NCBI RefSeq assembly: GCF_021083305.1
Contig: NZ_JAJFAY010000001.1
Coordinates: forward strand, 372,001-436,000
Reading direction: 5' to 3'
DNA length: 64,000 nucleotides
Source: Haladaptatus sp. DYF46
Lineage (GTDB): Archaea > Halobacteriota > Halobacteria > Halobacteriales > Haladaptataceae
The notes beneath the pieces were generated by a model. It saw only the letters and a program-made list of their open reading frames with translations. It was not told the origin of the DNA and did not search any database. The first letter of the stretch is position 1. The number at the start of each line of letters is the position of its first letter. Below, piece after piece: positions 50,961 through 64,000 of this stretch. The position numbers were made by a program, and so were the translations under genes.

Positions 50961-52160
50961 ATGACTGAGCGGAACATTCAGGTCGAACCGATCGACCGTC
51001 GGGCGGTCGAAGACCAGGACATCGAAATCGTGGAACGGAAGGGAATCGGCCACCCCGACTCGATCTGTGACGGTATCGCGGAAGCGGTCTCTAGCGAACT
51101 CTCGCAGCTATATCTCGACCGCGTGGGGAAAGTCCTCCACTACAACACGGACGAGACGCAACTCGTCGCCGGTAATTCGAACCCGAGATTCGGCGGCGGC
51201 GAACTCGTCGAACCCATCTACATCCTCCTCGTCGGCCGCGCGACGAAGGAGTACGAAGGAACGAAAATCCCGACCGACACCGTCGCACTCGACGCCGCCC
51301 GCGAGTATCTCAACGAGAACATCCCGGAACTCGACGTGGGACGGGACGTCATCATCGACGTGAAACTCGGCGAGGGAAGCGGCGACCTGCAGGACGTGTT
51401 CTCCGAGGAGGGCGCGACGGTTCCGATGGCGAACGACACGAGTTTCGGCGTCGGCCACGCACCGCTCTCGGAAACGGAAGAAATCGTATTGAACGCGGAA
51501 CACCGACTCAACGGCGAGTTCGCCGCGGACCACCCAGCGCTCGGTCCGGACGTAAAGATCATGGGCAAGCGCGAACGCGACACGATCGACGTGACCGTCG
51601 CCGCAGCGATGGTGGACAAATACGTCGAAAGCCGCGGCGAGTACGACGCGATGGTCGAAGCGGTACGCGATTACGTTCATCAGGTCGCGAACGAGTACAC
51701 GGACCGCGACGTGAACGTCTACGTCAACACCGCCGACGACGACGAGAGCATCTACCTGACCACGACCGGCACCAGTGCCGAGATGGGCGACGACGGGTCC
51801 GTCGGCCGTGGCAACCGCGCGAACGGCCTCATCACGCCGAACCGCTCGATGAGCATGGAAGCCACCAGCGGAAAGAACCCCGTGAATCACATCGGGAAGA
51901 TATACAACCTGCTGAGCACGAAAATCGCCGAAACCGTCGTCGCCGAGGTGGACGGCATCCGCGATATGCGGGTTCGCCTCCTCTCGCAAATCGGCCGTCC
52001 CATCGACGAACCGCACGTGGCCGACGCACACGTCGTCACGGAAGAAGGCGTCGAACTGAGCGATATCGAAGCCGACATCGTCGAACTCGTGGACGAGGAG
52101 TTGGCGAACGTCTCGACCATCACGAAGCGCGCCATCGACGGCGACGTGACGACGTTTTAA
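50961..52160 (+). CDS. mat: archaeal methionine adenosyltransferase
   Basis: A 399-residue archaeal-type S-adenosylmethionine synthetase. '[23 protein letters not shown]' and '[12 protein letters not shown]' are N-terminal conserved blocks; '[38 protein letters not shown]' includes the ATP phosphate contacts. It is about 400 residues, as in Methanocaldococcus, and only distantly related to bacterial MetK. It supplies SAM for all methylation. Confidence 0.97.
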   Translation: MTERNIQVEPIDRRAVEDQDIEIVERKGIGHPDSICDGIAEAVSSELSQLYLDRVGKVLHYNTDETQLVAGNSNPRFGGGELVEPIYILLVGRATKEYEGTKIPTDTVALDAAREYLNENIPELDVGRDVIIDVKLGEGSGDLQDVFSEEGATVPMANDTSFGVGHAPLSETEEIVLNAEHRLNGEFAADHPALGPDVKIMGKRERDTIDVTVAAAMVDKYVESRGEYDAMVEAVRDYVHQVANEYTDRDVNVYVNTADDDESIYLTTTGTSAEMGDDGSVGRGNRANGLITPNRSMSMEATSGKNPVNHIGKIYNLLSTKIAETVVAEVDGIRDMRVRLLSQIGRPIDEPHVADAHVVTEEGVELSDIEADIVELVDEELANVSTITKRAIDGDVTTF

Positions 52161-52211
52161 TTCCCGCGCGCGTTCGACAGTCGTTTATCCCGGCCACTGT
52201 TATGCCCGGCT

Positions 52212-53381
52212 ATGCATCCGTCGGGAGCCGATACCGTCCTCGTCCGGCACGGTGACGTGGGCGTGAAGAGTGGGAAAGTGCAGACCGAGATGGAGCGACG
52301 GCTCCGGGACAACATCGCCGCGATACTCGCGGACCGCGATATCGACGCCGAGGTCGAACGCCGCTGGTCGCGCCTCTTCATCCACGCGAACGAGAATGAC
52401 ATCGAGGAAGCGACGACCGCGGCGGCCGACACGTTCGGCGTGCAGTCGGCGAGTCCCGCCGCCGTCGTCTCGCCCGAGCAATCGGTCATCGAGGAGACGC
52501 TGGCCGACGCCGCCCGCGAACACTACCACGAGGGGACCTTCGCCGTGCGCGCCCGGCGCTCCTCGAAGGACCACCCGTTCACCAGCGCGGAACTCGAACG
52601 CGAGGGCGGCACCGCCGTCTGGAACGCCGTCGAGAACCCGGAAGTCGATCTGGACGACCCCGACATCACCTTCTCCGTCGAAGTGCGCGACGACGACGCC
52701 TTCGTCTTCCTCGAAAAGCGAGACGGACCGGGGGGACTCCCGCTCGGAACGCAGACGAGACTCGTCTCGCTCGTCAGCGGCGGCATCGACTCGCCCGTCG
52801 CCACGTGGGAGGTCATGAAGCGCGGCAGCCCCGTCATCCCGGTCTACCTCGACCTCGGCGATTACGGCGGCATCGACCACCAAGCCCGCGCCATCGAAAC
52901 GGTTCGGAAACTGGCGAGGTACGCCCCCGAACGGGACATGCGCGTTCGGAAGGTTCCGGCGGGCGAGGCGATGACCCTGCTCGGCGAGGAGGTCGGACCC
53001 GCCCGAATGCTCGTCTTTCGACGGTTCATGTACCGCGTCGCCGAATACGTCGCCCGCGAGGAGTCCGCCCACGGCATCGTCACCGGGGAAGCCATCGGAC
53101 AGAAATCCAGCCAGACCGCCCGAAATCTGGGCGTCGTGAGCACCGCCACGTCCATGCCCATCCACCGACCGCTTCTCACGATGGACAAGAGCGACATCGT
53201 GGCCCGCGCCCGTCGCATCGACACCTACACCGAGTCCACGATTCCCGCGGGGTGTAACCGCCTCGCGCCCGACTACCCCGAGACGAACGCGACCCACGAA
53301 ATCGCCCAAAACGCCGAACCCGACGGGCTGTTCGAACTCGCGAAGGAAGCCGCCGAGAACGTCGAACTCGTCGAACTCTGA
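52212..53381 (+). CDS. thiI: tRNA 4-thiouridine synthetase ThiI
   Basis: 389 residues. A ferredoxin-like and THUMP domain (1-165, 'LVRHGDVGVKSGKVQTEME', RNA binding) precedes a PP-loop ATPase ('LVSLVSGGIDSPVATWEV', about 178-195). It adenylates U8 of tRNA and inserts sulfur. The rhodanese domain of E. coli ThiI is missing, as in most archaea, and Cys345 in 'TIPAGCNRL' region may serve instead. Also linked to thiazole synthesis. Confidence 0.95.
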   Translation: MHPSGADTVLVRHGDVGVKSGKVQTEMERRLRDNIAAILADRDIDAEVERRWSRLFIHANENDIEEATTAAADTFGVQSASPAAVVSPEQSVIEETLADAAREHYHEGTFAVRARRSSKDHPFTSAELEREGGTAVWNAVENPEVDLDDPDITFSVEVRDDDAFVFLEKRDGPGGLPLGTQTRLVSLVSGGIDSPVATWEVMKRGSPVIPVYLDLGDYGGIDHQARAIETVRKLARYAPERDMRVRKVPAGEAMTLLGEEVGPARMLVFRRFMYRVAEYVAREESAHGIVTGEAIGQKSSQTARNLGVVSTATSMPIHRPLLTMDKSDIVARARRIDTYTESTIPAGCNRLAPDYPETNATHEIAQNAEPDGLFELAKEAAENVELVEL

Positions 53382-53508
53382 CCGACGCGGTTCGAACGCG
53401 GTTCGTCCCCGTGCTATTGAGTAGAATTAAATTCGCTGCCGTGCGCCCACCGAGACCCCCGAAATCGAAAGCCGTAGGCTTAACTCCGACCGACGGTAAC
53501 GCCCGATA

Positions 53509-55155
53509 ATGGAGTTCGGGGAGTTCGCCGACACGGCCGCGGAAATCGAGGAGTTGAGCGCGGATAGCGATATCATCGACGCCGTCACCGACCTCCTCTC
53601 GTCGGCGAACGACGACCTCGAAGTACTGGCCCGGTTCGTTCAGGGGCGCGTGTTTCCCGCGTGGGACTCCACGACGCTCGACATCGGGCCGAACCTGTGT
53701 TACACCGCCGTCGCCCGCGCCGCGGGACAGAACGTCTCGGCGGACGACGTGGAGGACCGATTGGCCGAAATGGGCGACATCGGCGCAGTCGCGGCGAGTT
53801 ACGAGTTCGGCGGCCAACAGGGACTCGCCGCCTTTGGCGGTGGACGGGACGAGTTGACGGTCGCAGAAATCGCGACGAAACTCGAGGATTTGGCGAACGT
53901 CGAAGGGTCGGGGAGTCAGGACACGAAAATCGACATCCTCTTCGGGCTGTTCAACCGCACGGGGTCGCGGGAAGCGCGGTATCTGGCCCGCCTCGTCCTC
54001 TCGGAGATGCGAATCGGCGTCGGCGAGGGGACGGTTCGAGACGCCATCGCGGCGGCGTTCGACGTACCGGTCGAGTCGGTCCAGCGGGCCTTGCAGGTGT
54101 CGAACGACTACGGGCGGGTCGCCCGCGTGGCCGAAGCGGAGGGCGAGGACGGATTGGACGAACTGCAACTCGAAGTGGGCAGGCCGGTGCAAGCGATGCT
54201 GGCACAGGCGGGCACCGTCACGGGCGCGCTGGAGGACTGGGAAGAGGCGGGCGTCGAATGGAAGTTCGACGGCGCGCGGGTGCAACTGCACTACGACGGC
54301 GAGGACGTCCGAATCTTTTCGCGGAACATGGAGGAGGTGACGGACCCGCTGCCGGAAATCGCCGAGTACGCCGAGGAGAATCTCGCCGTCCCGGCCATCG
54401 TCGACGGCGAAGTCGTGGCGATGGACGACGGGGAACCCCTGCCGTTTCAGGAGGTACTGCGGCGGTTCCGTCGCAAACACGACGTGGCGCGTGCCCGGGA
54501 GGAAGTCGCGGTGGAACTCCGGGCGTTCGACTGCTTGCACGTCGACGGCGAGGACTTGCTGACCGCACCGCTCGCGGAACGCCACGACCGATTGCAGGAA
54601 ATCCTCTCCGGCGGCGTGTCCGCGCTATCCATCACCGGCGACGAGGACGAAATCGCCGATATCGAGGCGAACGCGCTCGACGCGGGCCACGAGGGGATCA
54701 TGCTCAAACGTCCCGACTCGACGTACTCGCCGGGACGGCGCGGGAAGAACTGGCGGAAGCGAAAACCCGACGTGGAGACGGTGGACCTCGTGGTCACGGG
54801 CGGGGAGTGGGGAGAAGGCAGACGTGCGAGCTTCCTCGGCACGTTCCTCCTCTCCGCGCGGACTGGAGACGGCGGGTTCGAAACCCTCGGCAAGGTGGCG
54901 ACGGGCATCACCGACGTGGAGTTGGCGGAGTTGACGGAACTCCTCGAACCGCATATCGCCACGCAAGACGGTCAAACGGTCGAACTATCGCCGGAAATCG
55001 TCTTCGAGGTTGGCTACGAGGAGATACAGCGATCTCCGACCTACTCGTCCGGGTTCGCGCTCCGATTCCCGCGATTCCTCGGCGTGCGCGACGACAAGAC
55101 GCCTGACGCCGCGGATTCGCTGGAACGGATCGAGCGACTAGCGGAGATGCAGTAA
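53509..55155 (+). CDS. lig: ATP-dependent DNA ligase
   Basis: A 548-residue archaeal DNA ligase that seals nicks in replication and repair. N-terminal DNA-binding domain (1-215); adenylation domain with motif I 'EWKFDGARVQLH' (Lys252 takes the AMP), 'VDGEVVAMDDGEPLPFQ' and 'EGIMLKRPDSTYSPGRRGKNWRKRKP'; C-terminal OB fold (430-548). Length and motifs agree with Haloferax LigA. Transcribed alone, with 127-bp and 82-bp gaps at its ends. Confidence 0.97.
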   Translation: MEFGEFADTAAEIEELSADSDIIDAVTDLLSSANDDLEVLARFVQGRVFPAWDSTTLDIGPNLCYTAVARAAGQNVSADDVEDRLAEMGDIGAVAASYEFGGQQGLAAFGGGRDELTVAEIATKLEDLANVEGSGSQDTKIDILFGLFNRTGSREARYLARLVLSEMRIGVGEGTVRDAIAAAFDVPVESVQRALQVSNDYGRVARVAEAEGEDGLDELQLEVGRPVQAMLAQAGTVTGALEDWEEAGVEWKFDGARVQLHYDGEDVRIFSRNMEEVTDPLPEIAEYAEENLAVPAIVDGEVVAMDDGEPLPFQEVLRRFRRKHDVARAREEVAVELRAFDCLHVDGEDLLTAPLAERHDRLQEILSGGVSALSITGDEDEIADIEANALDAGHEGIMLKRPDSTYSPGRRGKNWRKRKPDVETVDLVVTGGEWGEGRRASFLGTFLLSARTGDGGFETLGKVATGITDVELAELTELLEPHIATQDGQTVELSPEIVFEVGYEEIQRSPTYSSGFALRFPRFLGVRDDKTPDAADSLERIERLAEMQ

Positions 55156-55237
55156 GGATCGAAATCCGACGATGTGCCCTCTCGTCATGCCGTCGCGGGC
55201 GGAACGATTACTTTCACCCGTCACGACGACGTGAACG

Positions 55238-55606
55238 ATGCCGAACTGGCGCGAGCGAGCGCGGGACCTCCGGCACGAAGTCACGGCGCTAGCGTTCGCG
55301 GGTCGGGACCCGCGAACGCCGTGGTATTCGAAGGGTATCGTGCTCGTGACCGTCGGCCTCGCGGTCAGCCCCATCGACCCGATTCCAGACTTCATTCCAG
55401 TTCTCGGCTACGCCGATGACATGATATTCATCCCACTCGGCGTGTATCTCGCCCGGCGAGGGATTCCGGAGGAGGTGATAGTCGACGCCCGCGAGCAGGC
55501 CAAAAATCGTGACGTCGACGACGGTGCAGTCGGGTGGGGAGTCGCCCTCCTGATTCTCCTGTGCTGGGTCGCGGTGGGGCTCCTCGTCTGGCACCTCCTT
55601 ACCTGA
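55238..55606 (+). CDS. DUF1232 (YkvA-like) membrane protein
   Basis: 122 residues. 'YSKGIVLVTVGLAVSPIDPIPDFIPVLGYADDMIFIPLGVYLARRGIP' is the DUF1232 core with the invariant 'SPIDLIPD'-type turn. A last helix lies at 'ALLILLCWVAVGLLVWHLL'. Membrane protein of unknown role in many bacteria and archaea. It is cotranscribed or closely followed (50 bp) by the metallo-hydrolase gene. Confidence 0.9.
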   Translation: MPNWRERARDLRHEVTALAFAGRDPRTPWYSKGIVLVTVGLAVSPIDPIPDFIPVLGYADDMIFIPLGVYLARRGIPEEVIVDAREQAKNRDVDDGAVGWGVALLILLCWVAVGLLVWHLLT

Positions 55607-55655
55607 TTCGACCGCTTCCCGAACGCTTTTGTTCGCGACCGTCCCTACGAAACGC

Positions 55656-56405
55656 ATGACGGTTCGACACGACGGCGTGACGGTGGATTGGCTCGGCTAT
55701 GCGACCGTGCGCCTCGAAACCGAGGACGGCTTCGTCGCGTACCTCGACCCCGGACGGTACGGCGTTTTGACCGGTGAGTGGGAACCGGACACCCCGGATG
55801 TCGGCCATCCGGAACCCGTAGATTATCGGGCGAAGGACGGGGACGCGGTGTTCGTCACCCACAACCATCACTACGATTCCGACGGCATCGAGCGCGTCGC
55901 GAGCGAAGACGCCACGGTCGTCGTGTACGAGGGCGTGGACGCGGACGAAATCGACCGGGACGTGACGCCGCCCGCCGAACTCCCCTACGACGTCGTGGAA
56001 ATCGGCGAGGAGGACCACCTGACGGTCGGGGACTGCGAAGCGTGGTCGGTTCCGGCGTACAACGAGGAGAACGGCCCGAACTGCCGGGAGAACGGCGAAC
56101 CACACCACCCGAAGGGATTCGGCGTCGGCTACCTGCTGTCGCTCGACGGGACGACGGCCTTCTGGCCGGGCGACTCGGACGCCTTGGAGGGCCACCGGGC
56201 GCTCGACGTGTCGCTGTTCCTCCCTCCAATCGGTCGCAGTTTCACCATGGACAGACATAGTGCGGCCGCGCTAGCCGCGGACCTCGACCCGGACCTCGTC
56301 GTGCCGATTCACTACAATACGTTCGCGGCGCTCGAAGCGGACTCGACGGCGTTCGCGGAGGACGTCGAGAACAGGGGCATCGCAGTCACGGTGGACGAAA
56401 ACTGA
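55656..56405 (+). CDS. metallo-beta-lactamase-fold hydrolase
   Basis: 249 residues. 'VFVTHNHHYDSDGIERV' is the HxHxxD metal motif; other ligands are likely in 'WPGDSDALEG' and 'VVPIHYNTF'. The layout fits the UPF0173/YtnP-like or UlaG-like branch acting on phosphoesters or lactones. No signal peptide. An earlier frame start (55629) is not supported by family similarity. Confidence 0.87.
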   Translation: MTVRHDGVTVDWLGYATVRLETEDGFVAYLDPGRYGVLTGEWEPDTPDVGHPEPVDYRAKDGDAVFVTHNHHYDSDGIERVASEDATVVVYEGVDADEIDRDVTPPAELPYDVVEIGEEDHLTVGDCEAWSVPAYNEENGPNCRENGEPHHPKGFGVGYLLSLDGTTAFWPGDSDALEGHRALDVSLFLPPIGRSFTMDRHSAAALAADLDPDLVVPIHYNTFAALEADSTAFAEDVENRGIAVTVDEN

Positions 56406-56484
56406 ACGCGGAGAGATTTGTTCACACGACCGAACCCTTCACTGCAACACAATCTTCTTGAGGTGAGGGCGAGATTGTTCACGC

Positions 56485-57333
56485 ATGCGTCCCCACGGTT
56501 CCTCCAACTTCTGTTCGCAGTGCGGCTCGGCGCTCTCCCCTAGCGATTCTTTCTGTTCGCAATGCGGTCGCGCGGTCGGCCCGGGGGAAAACGGTAGTAG
56601 CCGCTACACTACCGACCACCATCCGCGGGACCTCGGATTTCGCCGCCGGGTGGAAGACCTCACGGTCGAAGGGTGGGACGTGAAACACGATTACGGCGAC
56701 CGAGTGGTGATGATAAATCGCGGGTTCGGGTCGATTCCCCTCCACATCCTCCTGCTCATGACGACGAGCGGCGTCGGCAACCTGCTCTACGCGTGGTACT
56801 GCTATTCGCCGGGTGCGGAGCGAATCGAACTGCGTGCGGACGGTTCGGAGGAGTATCTCGAAGACGAGGGGTTGTCAACCGACTGGACGACAAAGAGCGC
56901 CCTTGGGTTCGCCGTGAGTTCCGTCTTCGGTGCCTTCGGCGTCCTGTTCGGGTTGTTCCTCCTCTTGACCAACTGGGCCGGTGCGGGATTGGTCTTCGGG
57001 ACCGCCTCGCTCCTGCTGGGGTTGTTTTTACTCCTACTCGCCCCCAAGCACGTCCCCGGATTCGAATCCCCGACGACGTTCGGTCGGGTTCGCTCGACGG
57101 ACGAAAAGACGGTTTTCGAACCGGCCACGCCCTGCTCCGTCTGTGCCGAACCGGTCGGCAACGGCGTGAAGCGGACCTACCACGAGCGCACGTATTTCGC
57201 CGGAATCCCGGTGAAGACGCTCAACGAGGGCGACAACCACTACTGCCGGTCGTGCGCCCGCGGGGACTTTACCGACGGGGTCGCCGGGTTCGAAACCGAT
57301 TCGGCCGGGACCGGCGAAACCGAGTTCGTCTGA
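56485..57333 (+). CDS. zinc-ribbon membrane protein
   Basis: 282 residues. Two N-terminal CxxC knuckles ('FCSQCGSALSPSDSFCSQCG') make a zinc ribbon. Three hydrophobic segments follow at about 77-100, 133-160 and 165-190. A second CxxC pair set ('PCSVCAEPV', 'YCRSCARG') lies in the C-terminal cytoplasmic part. Such double-ribbon proteins are often filed as hypothetical; a role in sensing or assembly is guesswork. Confidence 0.75.
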   Translation: MRPHGSSNFCSQCGSALSPSDSFCSQCGRAVGPGENGSSRYTTDHHPRDLGFRRRVEDLTVEGWDVKHDYGDRVVMINRGFGSIPLHILLLMTTSGVGNLLYAWYCYSPGAERIELRADGSEEYLEDEGLSTDWTTKSALGFAVSSVFGAFGVLFGLFLLLTNWAGAGLVFGTASLLLGLFLLLLAPKHVPGFESPTTFGRVRSTDEKTVFEPATPCSVCAEPVGNGVKRTYHERTYFAGIPVKTLNEGDNHYCRSCARGDFTDGVAGFETDSAGTGETEFV

Positions 57334-57340
57334 GGTGCGT

Positions 57341-57526
57341 TCAATCCGAGAGGCCGCCGTCCAGCGCGTCGGCGACGGCGAGAACGGCGAGAAAGATACC
57401 CGCCACGCCGGCGAGCCAAGACAGGGACGGATTCGAGACGCGCACCGAATAGGTCGTCAACACCCAGACCAACCCGCAAATCATCGCGCCGACGCCCGTC
57501 AGTTTCAGGTTCAGCCAGTTCGGCAT
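57341..57526 (-). CDS. small two-helix membrane protein
   Basis: 61 residues, MPNWLNLKLTGVGAMICGLV onward. Two helices (about 8-26 and 34-54) joined by a short loop, typical of small haloarchaeal membrane proteins of unknown function. It converges on the zinc-ribbon gene with a 7-bp gap. Confidence 0.65.
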   Translation of the reverse strand: MPNWLNLKLTGVGAMICGLVWVLTTYSVRVSNPSLSWLAGVAGIFLAVLAVADALDGGLSD

Positions 57527-57618
57527 ACTGCTTTCGTACGCACCCTTCCGTCATGAGAGTATCTACTGCTTGCGGTGAACTCCCATCCCCACGGAAAATC
57601 GGAAAACGCGAAGTCGGT

Positions 57619-58713
57619 TCAGATGATACCCATGTCCGAAAGCCGCTCCGGAAGATAGGTGTCGGTCACGAAATCGAGACCGTGGGAGGCGAGCGCCTGC
57701 TGTTCGGACTTCTTCTCGATGTCGAGTTGGAGTTCTATCTGCTCCCGCCAGTAGTCGGTCTGATAGCGCGGGTCTTCGAGTTCACTTTCGAGGGCGTTCC
57801 TGTCCGAATCGCTCAGCGGGTCGGTCGGCAGGTCGTACTCCACGATGTCCTTCGGTTGGATGCCGATGAACTTCGCCTCGGGCGTGGCGAGGTAGTCGCT
57901 CAGGTGCGCGCTCTTGATGGACCCGTAGGCGACCGACCCGTAGATGCGATAACTCCACGGGTCACCGTCGGTGAAGACCGTGACCGGCAGGTCTAACTCC
58001 TCGTGCAGGCGCTTGGTCAGGCGGCGGGTCGCCCGTGCCGGTTGGCCGCCGAGGTGGACGATGATCGTCTTGTACTCCTCGTCGAACCCGTTCTCGACGA
58101 GTCGGTCGCGCATCCCACCGGTCTCCACGCAGAGGACGAAGTCCGCGTCGTGGTCGAGGAACTCGATGGTGTCGGGGTTGTTCGGAATCTGGTAGCCGCC
58201 TTGTCCAACGTCGTCCTGGCAGTGAATCTCCCGGTCGCCCCGGTTGGTCTGCTCCCGGAGCAACAGCGGACCCATCACCTTCGCACCGGACTCCTCGGGT
58301 CGCATGTGGAAGTCCTCGCGGGTCACGTTCGAGACGATTTCGAGGTCCTCTATCAACTGATTCGACTCGTCTTGGGTGGAAAACTGCGCCTCCTCCGCGT
58401 CCCACGACTCGGAGAGATAGTACAACTCACGAAGGGTCGAGGAGCGGTCTTCCTCCAACTGATTCGCGAGGAAATCGATGGTGTACACCGCCTTCAGCAG
58501 TTTTCTCGCCCCGCGAACGCTGTTCGCGCTCCGGGTACTCTTCCGGTCGCCGTACACCCAGACGTGGTCGTCTTCGTCGTACTCGATGTTGCTCTTCGTC
58601 CGGGTCGGGATGGACATCTCGGGTATCTGTCCGCCCGCGAACTGGTCGTAGAACTCCGCGGCGAGGTCGATGAGTTTCGCTTGGGCTTCTGCGTTGTCGT
58701 TGTCCGTACTCAT
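57619..58713 (-). CDS. top6A: DNA topoisomerase VI subunit A
   Basis: A 364-residue Spo11-like subunit that cuts both DNA strands. The catalytic tyrosine lies in '[13 protein letters not shown]' (about residue 105). The Toprim domain carries '[14 protein letters not shown]' (Glu) and '[20 protein letters not shown]' (DxD), holding Mg2+. It pairs with Top6B to relax and decatenate DNA. Start overlaps top6B stop by 4 bp. Confidence 0.97.
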   Translation of the reverse strand: MSTDNDNAEAQAKLIDLAAEFYDQFAGGQIPEMSIPTRTKSNIEYDEDDHVWVYGDRKSTRSANSVRGARKLLKAVYTIDFLANQLEEDRSSTLRELYYLSESWDAEEAQFSTQDESNQLIEDLEIVSNVTREDFHMRPEESGAKVMGPLLLREQTNRGDREIHCQDDVGQGGYQIPNNPDTIEFLDHDADFVLCVETGGMRDRLVENGFDEEYKTIIVHLGGQPARATRRLTKRLHEELDLPVTVFTDGDPWSYRIYGSVAYGSIKSAHLSDYLATPEAKFIGIQPKDIVEYDLPTDPLSDSDRNALESELEDPRYQTDYWREQIELQLDIEKKSEQQALASHGLDFVTDTYLPERLSDMGII

Positions 58714-61127
58714 GTGTTGTTGGTCAGTCGCTCGTCTTCGATTCCTTCGACCGTTACGGCGTCGAACGATACGTCTTCCGCGACGGTGTACTCGAGAACG
58801 GACTCGTCACCGCTCTCGACGGTCGGTTCCCACGTCACGAACCACTCGCCGTCCATCTCGACGGCGGTCGCGCCGTCCGAGAGGTTCCGGGGTTCCGTCG
58901 CCACGATTTCGGTCAACTTCGGCGATTCGTTGGTCGAACCGTGGTTCTCCACGATGAGTTTCACCGTGTCCTCCTCGACTTCGCGTTCGACCAGCACGTT
59001 GTTCATGATGCGCGCCAGCGAGTCGCCGATTTCGAGTTCCTGCCGCCCGGTCACGGCCGAGAGCTTTTCGGCCATTTCGGGCAGGATGGTGGCGATGACG
59101 TTCTGTTTCTTCTGGCGCTTTTTGAGGGACTGGCGCTTGTTGAGGTACGATTTGAGTTCGCGGGCCGCCTCCCGGATCGCCAACTCGATCTCGTCCTCGA
59201 TGGCGGGGACGTTCGCGATGGCGTCCTTGGATTCGCTCGTGAACGGGACGTTCGTGGACGCCACGTGAATCATGATGACGACCGGTCCGTTCGGCACGCC
59301 GCGGCCGCCGGGTTGGTCGAGGTTGTAGTTGCGCCAACCGATGGACTTCACCACGTCCGTCGTCGCACAGGCACCGCGCTGGTAGACCAACGGCACGCGG
59401 TTCGCAAAGCGGAGGAGTTCCGCCGTCCCTTCGGCCTGCAAGTCCCCGCCGTATGCGATTCCGGCCTCCACGATGAACGGGTCGCCGCCGTGAACGTCCG
59501 CGTCGCGGGTCGCCGCCGCGTAGAAGTCCGCATCGTACTCCTTGCGGAGTCCGGCCTCCACGAGATCCGCGGTGATGGGCGACAGGCAGTTGGTCGGCGG
59601 CGAGATGATGTCCGTCTCCTTCATCGCATCGAGGAGTTCGCTCGCGGTGTCCCGAGTGTTCGCGACGTCGCGGACCCTCGGAACGTCGTCCGGGACCGTC
59701 ACCATCGACTCCCAGATGGCCTCGGCGACGTTCTCGCGGGCCGTCTCGCCTATCGTGGCGTCCTCGCGCTCCTCGGTCATGTCGGCCGCGCGGTTGACGT
59801 ACTCCGAGAGTTGCTTTTTCGTCGCGCGGTCGTGACCCTCCTCGCCGTCGAACTTCGCGGCGATGCGCTCGGCGAGGGCACGAACCGTCTCGTCGTCCTT
59901 TCGGACGCTCGTCGCGTCGTCAACGAGTTCGTACAGGTCGGTCACGCGGTCGTTGGTTATCGCGTCCCACGCCGCGTCGAGGGCGTTTTCCCGTACCGTC
60001 GCGCCGAACGAGGTTCCGAACGCGTCCTCCGTTTCGTCGGCGGCGACGGCGATGACCCCACGCAGTTGGTGGTGTGAAATTCGGTCGCTCTCCCCGGCCC
60101 GTTCGGCGACCGTTTCCGCGAACGCGCTGGTCGCGTCCGCACCCTTGTTCGCCACTGCCCCTTCGACGGCAGACTCGATGTTCACTTCCTCGTGGGTCTG
60201 GGGCGGTCGCCACGCGGCCTCCCGACCGAAGTGTCGGTCGCGGAAGTTCTCGATGACGTTCTCTGACGTCTTCTTGCCGACGCGGGTGAACTCCTCCTGC
60301 AGGAATCCGGAGATGCTGTGTGAATCGGTGCTTCCGAGCATCTTCAGGACCGTCCCGAGTTCGACGCCGTGCGGGTGCGGGCGAATCTCCTCGGTTTCGG
60401 CGGGGAGACTCGCACCCTCGGCGCGTTCGAACACCATCTCGTCGCCCTCTTCCATTCCCGGTTCCTCGAAGACGATCTTCGCGTGCGGATTGACGACGGC
60501 GGTGTGTTTGATGTACCGAAGGAGTTGCTGGCGCGCGCGCATGTTCGCTTCCATTTCGAGTTCGATGCGCGTGCCGTGCGTCCCGACGAGTTCGCGGCCG
60601 ACGGGCGGCGTGTCGGATTCGTTCTGAATCTCGGGTTCGTTCTCGTCGGTGTCGATGATGAGTTCGAAGTAGCGCTGTCCGTCGCTTCCCTTCGGTTTAC
60701 TCGTGATTTTCGCGGGCTTCCCGCTCGTCAGTTGGGAGTACAGGACGGCGGCGGAGATGCCGATACCCTGCTGACCGCGGGACTGCTCGCGCTTGTGGAA
60801 CCGCGACCCGTAGAGGAGTTTCCCGAACACTTTCGGAATCTGCTCGCGGGTAATTCCCGGCCCCTCGTCCTCGACGATGAGTCGGTAGTAGTCGCCGACT
60901 TCCTCGATTTTCACGCGGACGAACGGTTTCAATCGGGCTTCTTCGGAGGCGTCGAGGGCGTTGTCGACCGCCTCCTTGACGGCGGTGACCAACCCCCGGG
61001 CACCGCTGTCGAAGCCGAGCATATGCTTGTTCTTCTCAAAGAACTCGGCGATGGAGATCTGACGTTGACTTTCCGCCAACTCTTCGGCGATCCCCTCCTC
61101 GCCGAGCGTAGACTGCATCGAAGGCAT
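58710..61127 (-). CDS. top6B: DNA topoisomerase VI subunit B
   Basis: An 805-residue GHKL ATPase subunit. The Bergerat fold shows '[16 protein letters not shown]' (Asn for Mg2+), '[27 protein letters not shown]' and '[22 protein letters not shown]'. The transducer domain follows, with an H2TH region at about 300-520 bearing extra acidic sequence usual in haloarchaea. ATG 61127 is used; ATG 61118 three codons on is also possible and fits the TATA-like GATAAATAC at 61137-61145 if the mRNA is leaderless. Confidence 0.96.
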   Translation of the reverse strand: MPSMQSTLGEEGIAEELAESQRQISIAEFFEKNKHMLGFDSGARGLVTAVKEAVDNALDASEEARLKPFVRVKIEEVGDYYRLIVEDEGPGITREQIPKVFGKLLYGSRFHKREQSRGQQGIGISAAVLYSQLTSGKPAKITSKPKGSDGQRYFELIIDTDENEPEIQNESDTPPVGRELVGTHGTRIELEMEANMRARQQLLRYIKHTAVVNPHAKIVFEEPGMEEGDEMVFERAEGASLPAETEEIRPHPHGVELGTVLKMLGSTDSHSISGFLQEEFTRVGKKTSENVIENFRDRHFGREAAWRPPQTHEEVNIESAVEGAVANKGADATSAFAETVAERAGESDRISHHQLRGVIAVAADETEDAFGTSFGATVRENALDAAWDAITNDRVTDLYELVDDATSVRKDDETVRALAERIAAKFDGEEGHDRATKKQLSEYVNRAADMTEEREDATIGETARENVAEAIWESMVTVPDDVPRVRDVANTRDTASELLDAMKETDIISPPTNCLSPITADLVEAGLRKEYDADFYAAATRDADVHGGDPFIVEAGIAYGGDLQAEGTAELLRFANRVPLVYQRGACATTDVVKSIGWRNYNLDQPGGRGVPNGPVVIMIHVASTNVPFTSESKDAIANVPAIEDEIELAIREAARELKSYLNKRQSLKKRQKKQNVIATILPEMAEKLSAVTGRQELEIGDSLARIMNNVLVEREVEEDTVKLIVENHGSTNESPKLTEIVATEPRNLSDGATAVEMDGEWFVTWEPTVESGDESVLEYTVAEDVSFDAVTVEGIEDERLTNNT

Positions 61128-64000
<2,873 letters not shown>

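Overview
The window comes from a halophilic archaeon (class Halobacteria). Evidence: high GC outside one island, acidic proteins, leaderless-type gene starts behind TATA-like boxes, an archaeal tRNA-Leu, topoisomerase VI next to gyrase, the archaeal N-glycosylation enzymes AglJ and AglB, a c-di-AMP synthase of the DacZ type, a bacterio-opsin-activator-like regulator and a halocyanin-type copper protein. I cannot place it to genus with confidence.

Layout. 1-16 kb: mostly single core genes on alternating strands (VapB-type antitoxin fragment, phosphatase, CBS protein, FNT channel, cysteine synthase, DUF255 thioredoxin protein, purD, dacZ-mscS pair, acyl-CoA dehydrogenase, Nudix enzyme). 16-26 kb: small zinc proteins, regulators, a tRNA-Leu with an array of copied tRNA tails, coaD, FKBP isomerase, pyrBI, a MinD-like ATPase and a RecA-fold partner. 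26-38 kb: the protein N-glycosylation locus. Conserved aglJ and aglB bracket an AT-rich block (about 28.2-33.5 kb) of flippase, alkaline-phosphatase-fold enzyme and two GT4 glycosyltransferases, and a DUF368 membrane protein follows aglB. 38-48 kb: halocyanin, then the glycerol locus glpABC (minus strand), an Orc1/Cdc6-like ATPase, glpK and a membrane protein likely to move glycerol. 48-57 kb: a plus-strand run of housekeeping genes (arsC-like phosphatase, phosphoglycolate phosphatase, CYTH protein, methionine adenosyltransferase, thiI, ATP-dependent DNA ligase, DUF1232, metallo-hydrolase, zinc-ribbon membrane protein). 57-64 kb: the type II topoisomerases, top6A-top6B facing away from gyrB-gyrA (gyrA cut by the window end).

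Two non-gene structures stand out. Inside the cysteine synthase gene, a block encoding an extra acidic linker (3841-3945) is made of tandem palindromes whose stems differ between copies but stay paired. Downstream of tRNA-Leu, the tRNA 3' end recurs at intervals of about 130 bp, each time tied to long hairpins. The rest of the window is dense with genes. The only gene-free stretches above 300 bp are 18949-19336 (the tRNA-tail array) and 61128-61529 (the divergent topoisomerase promoter region).
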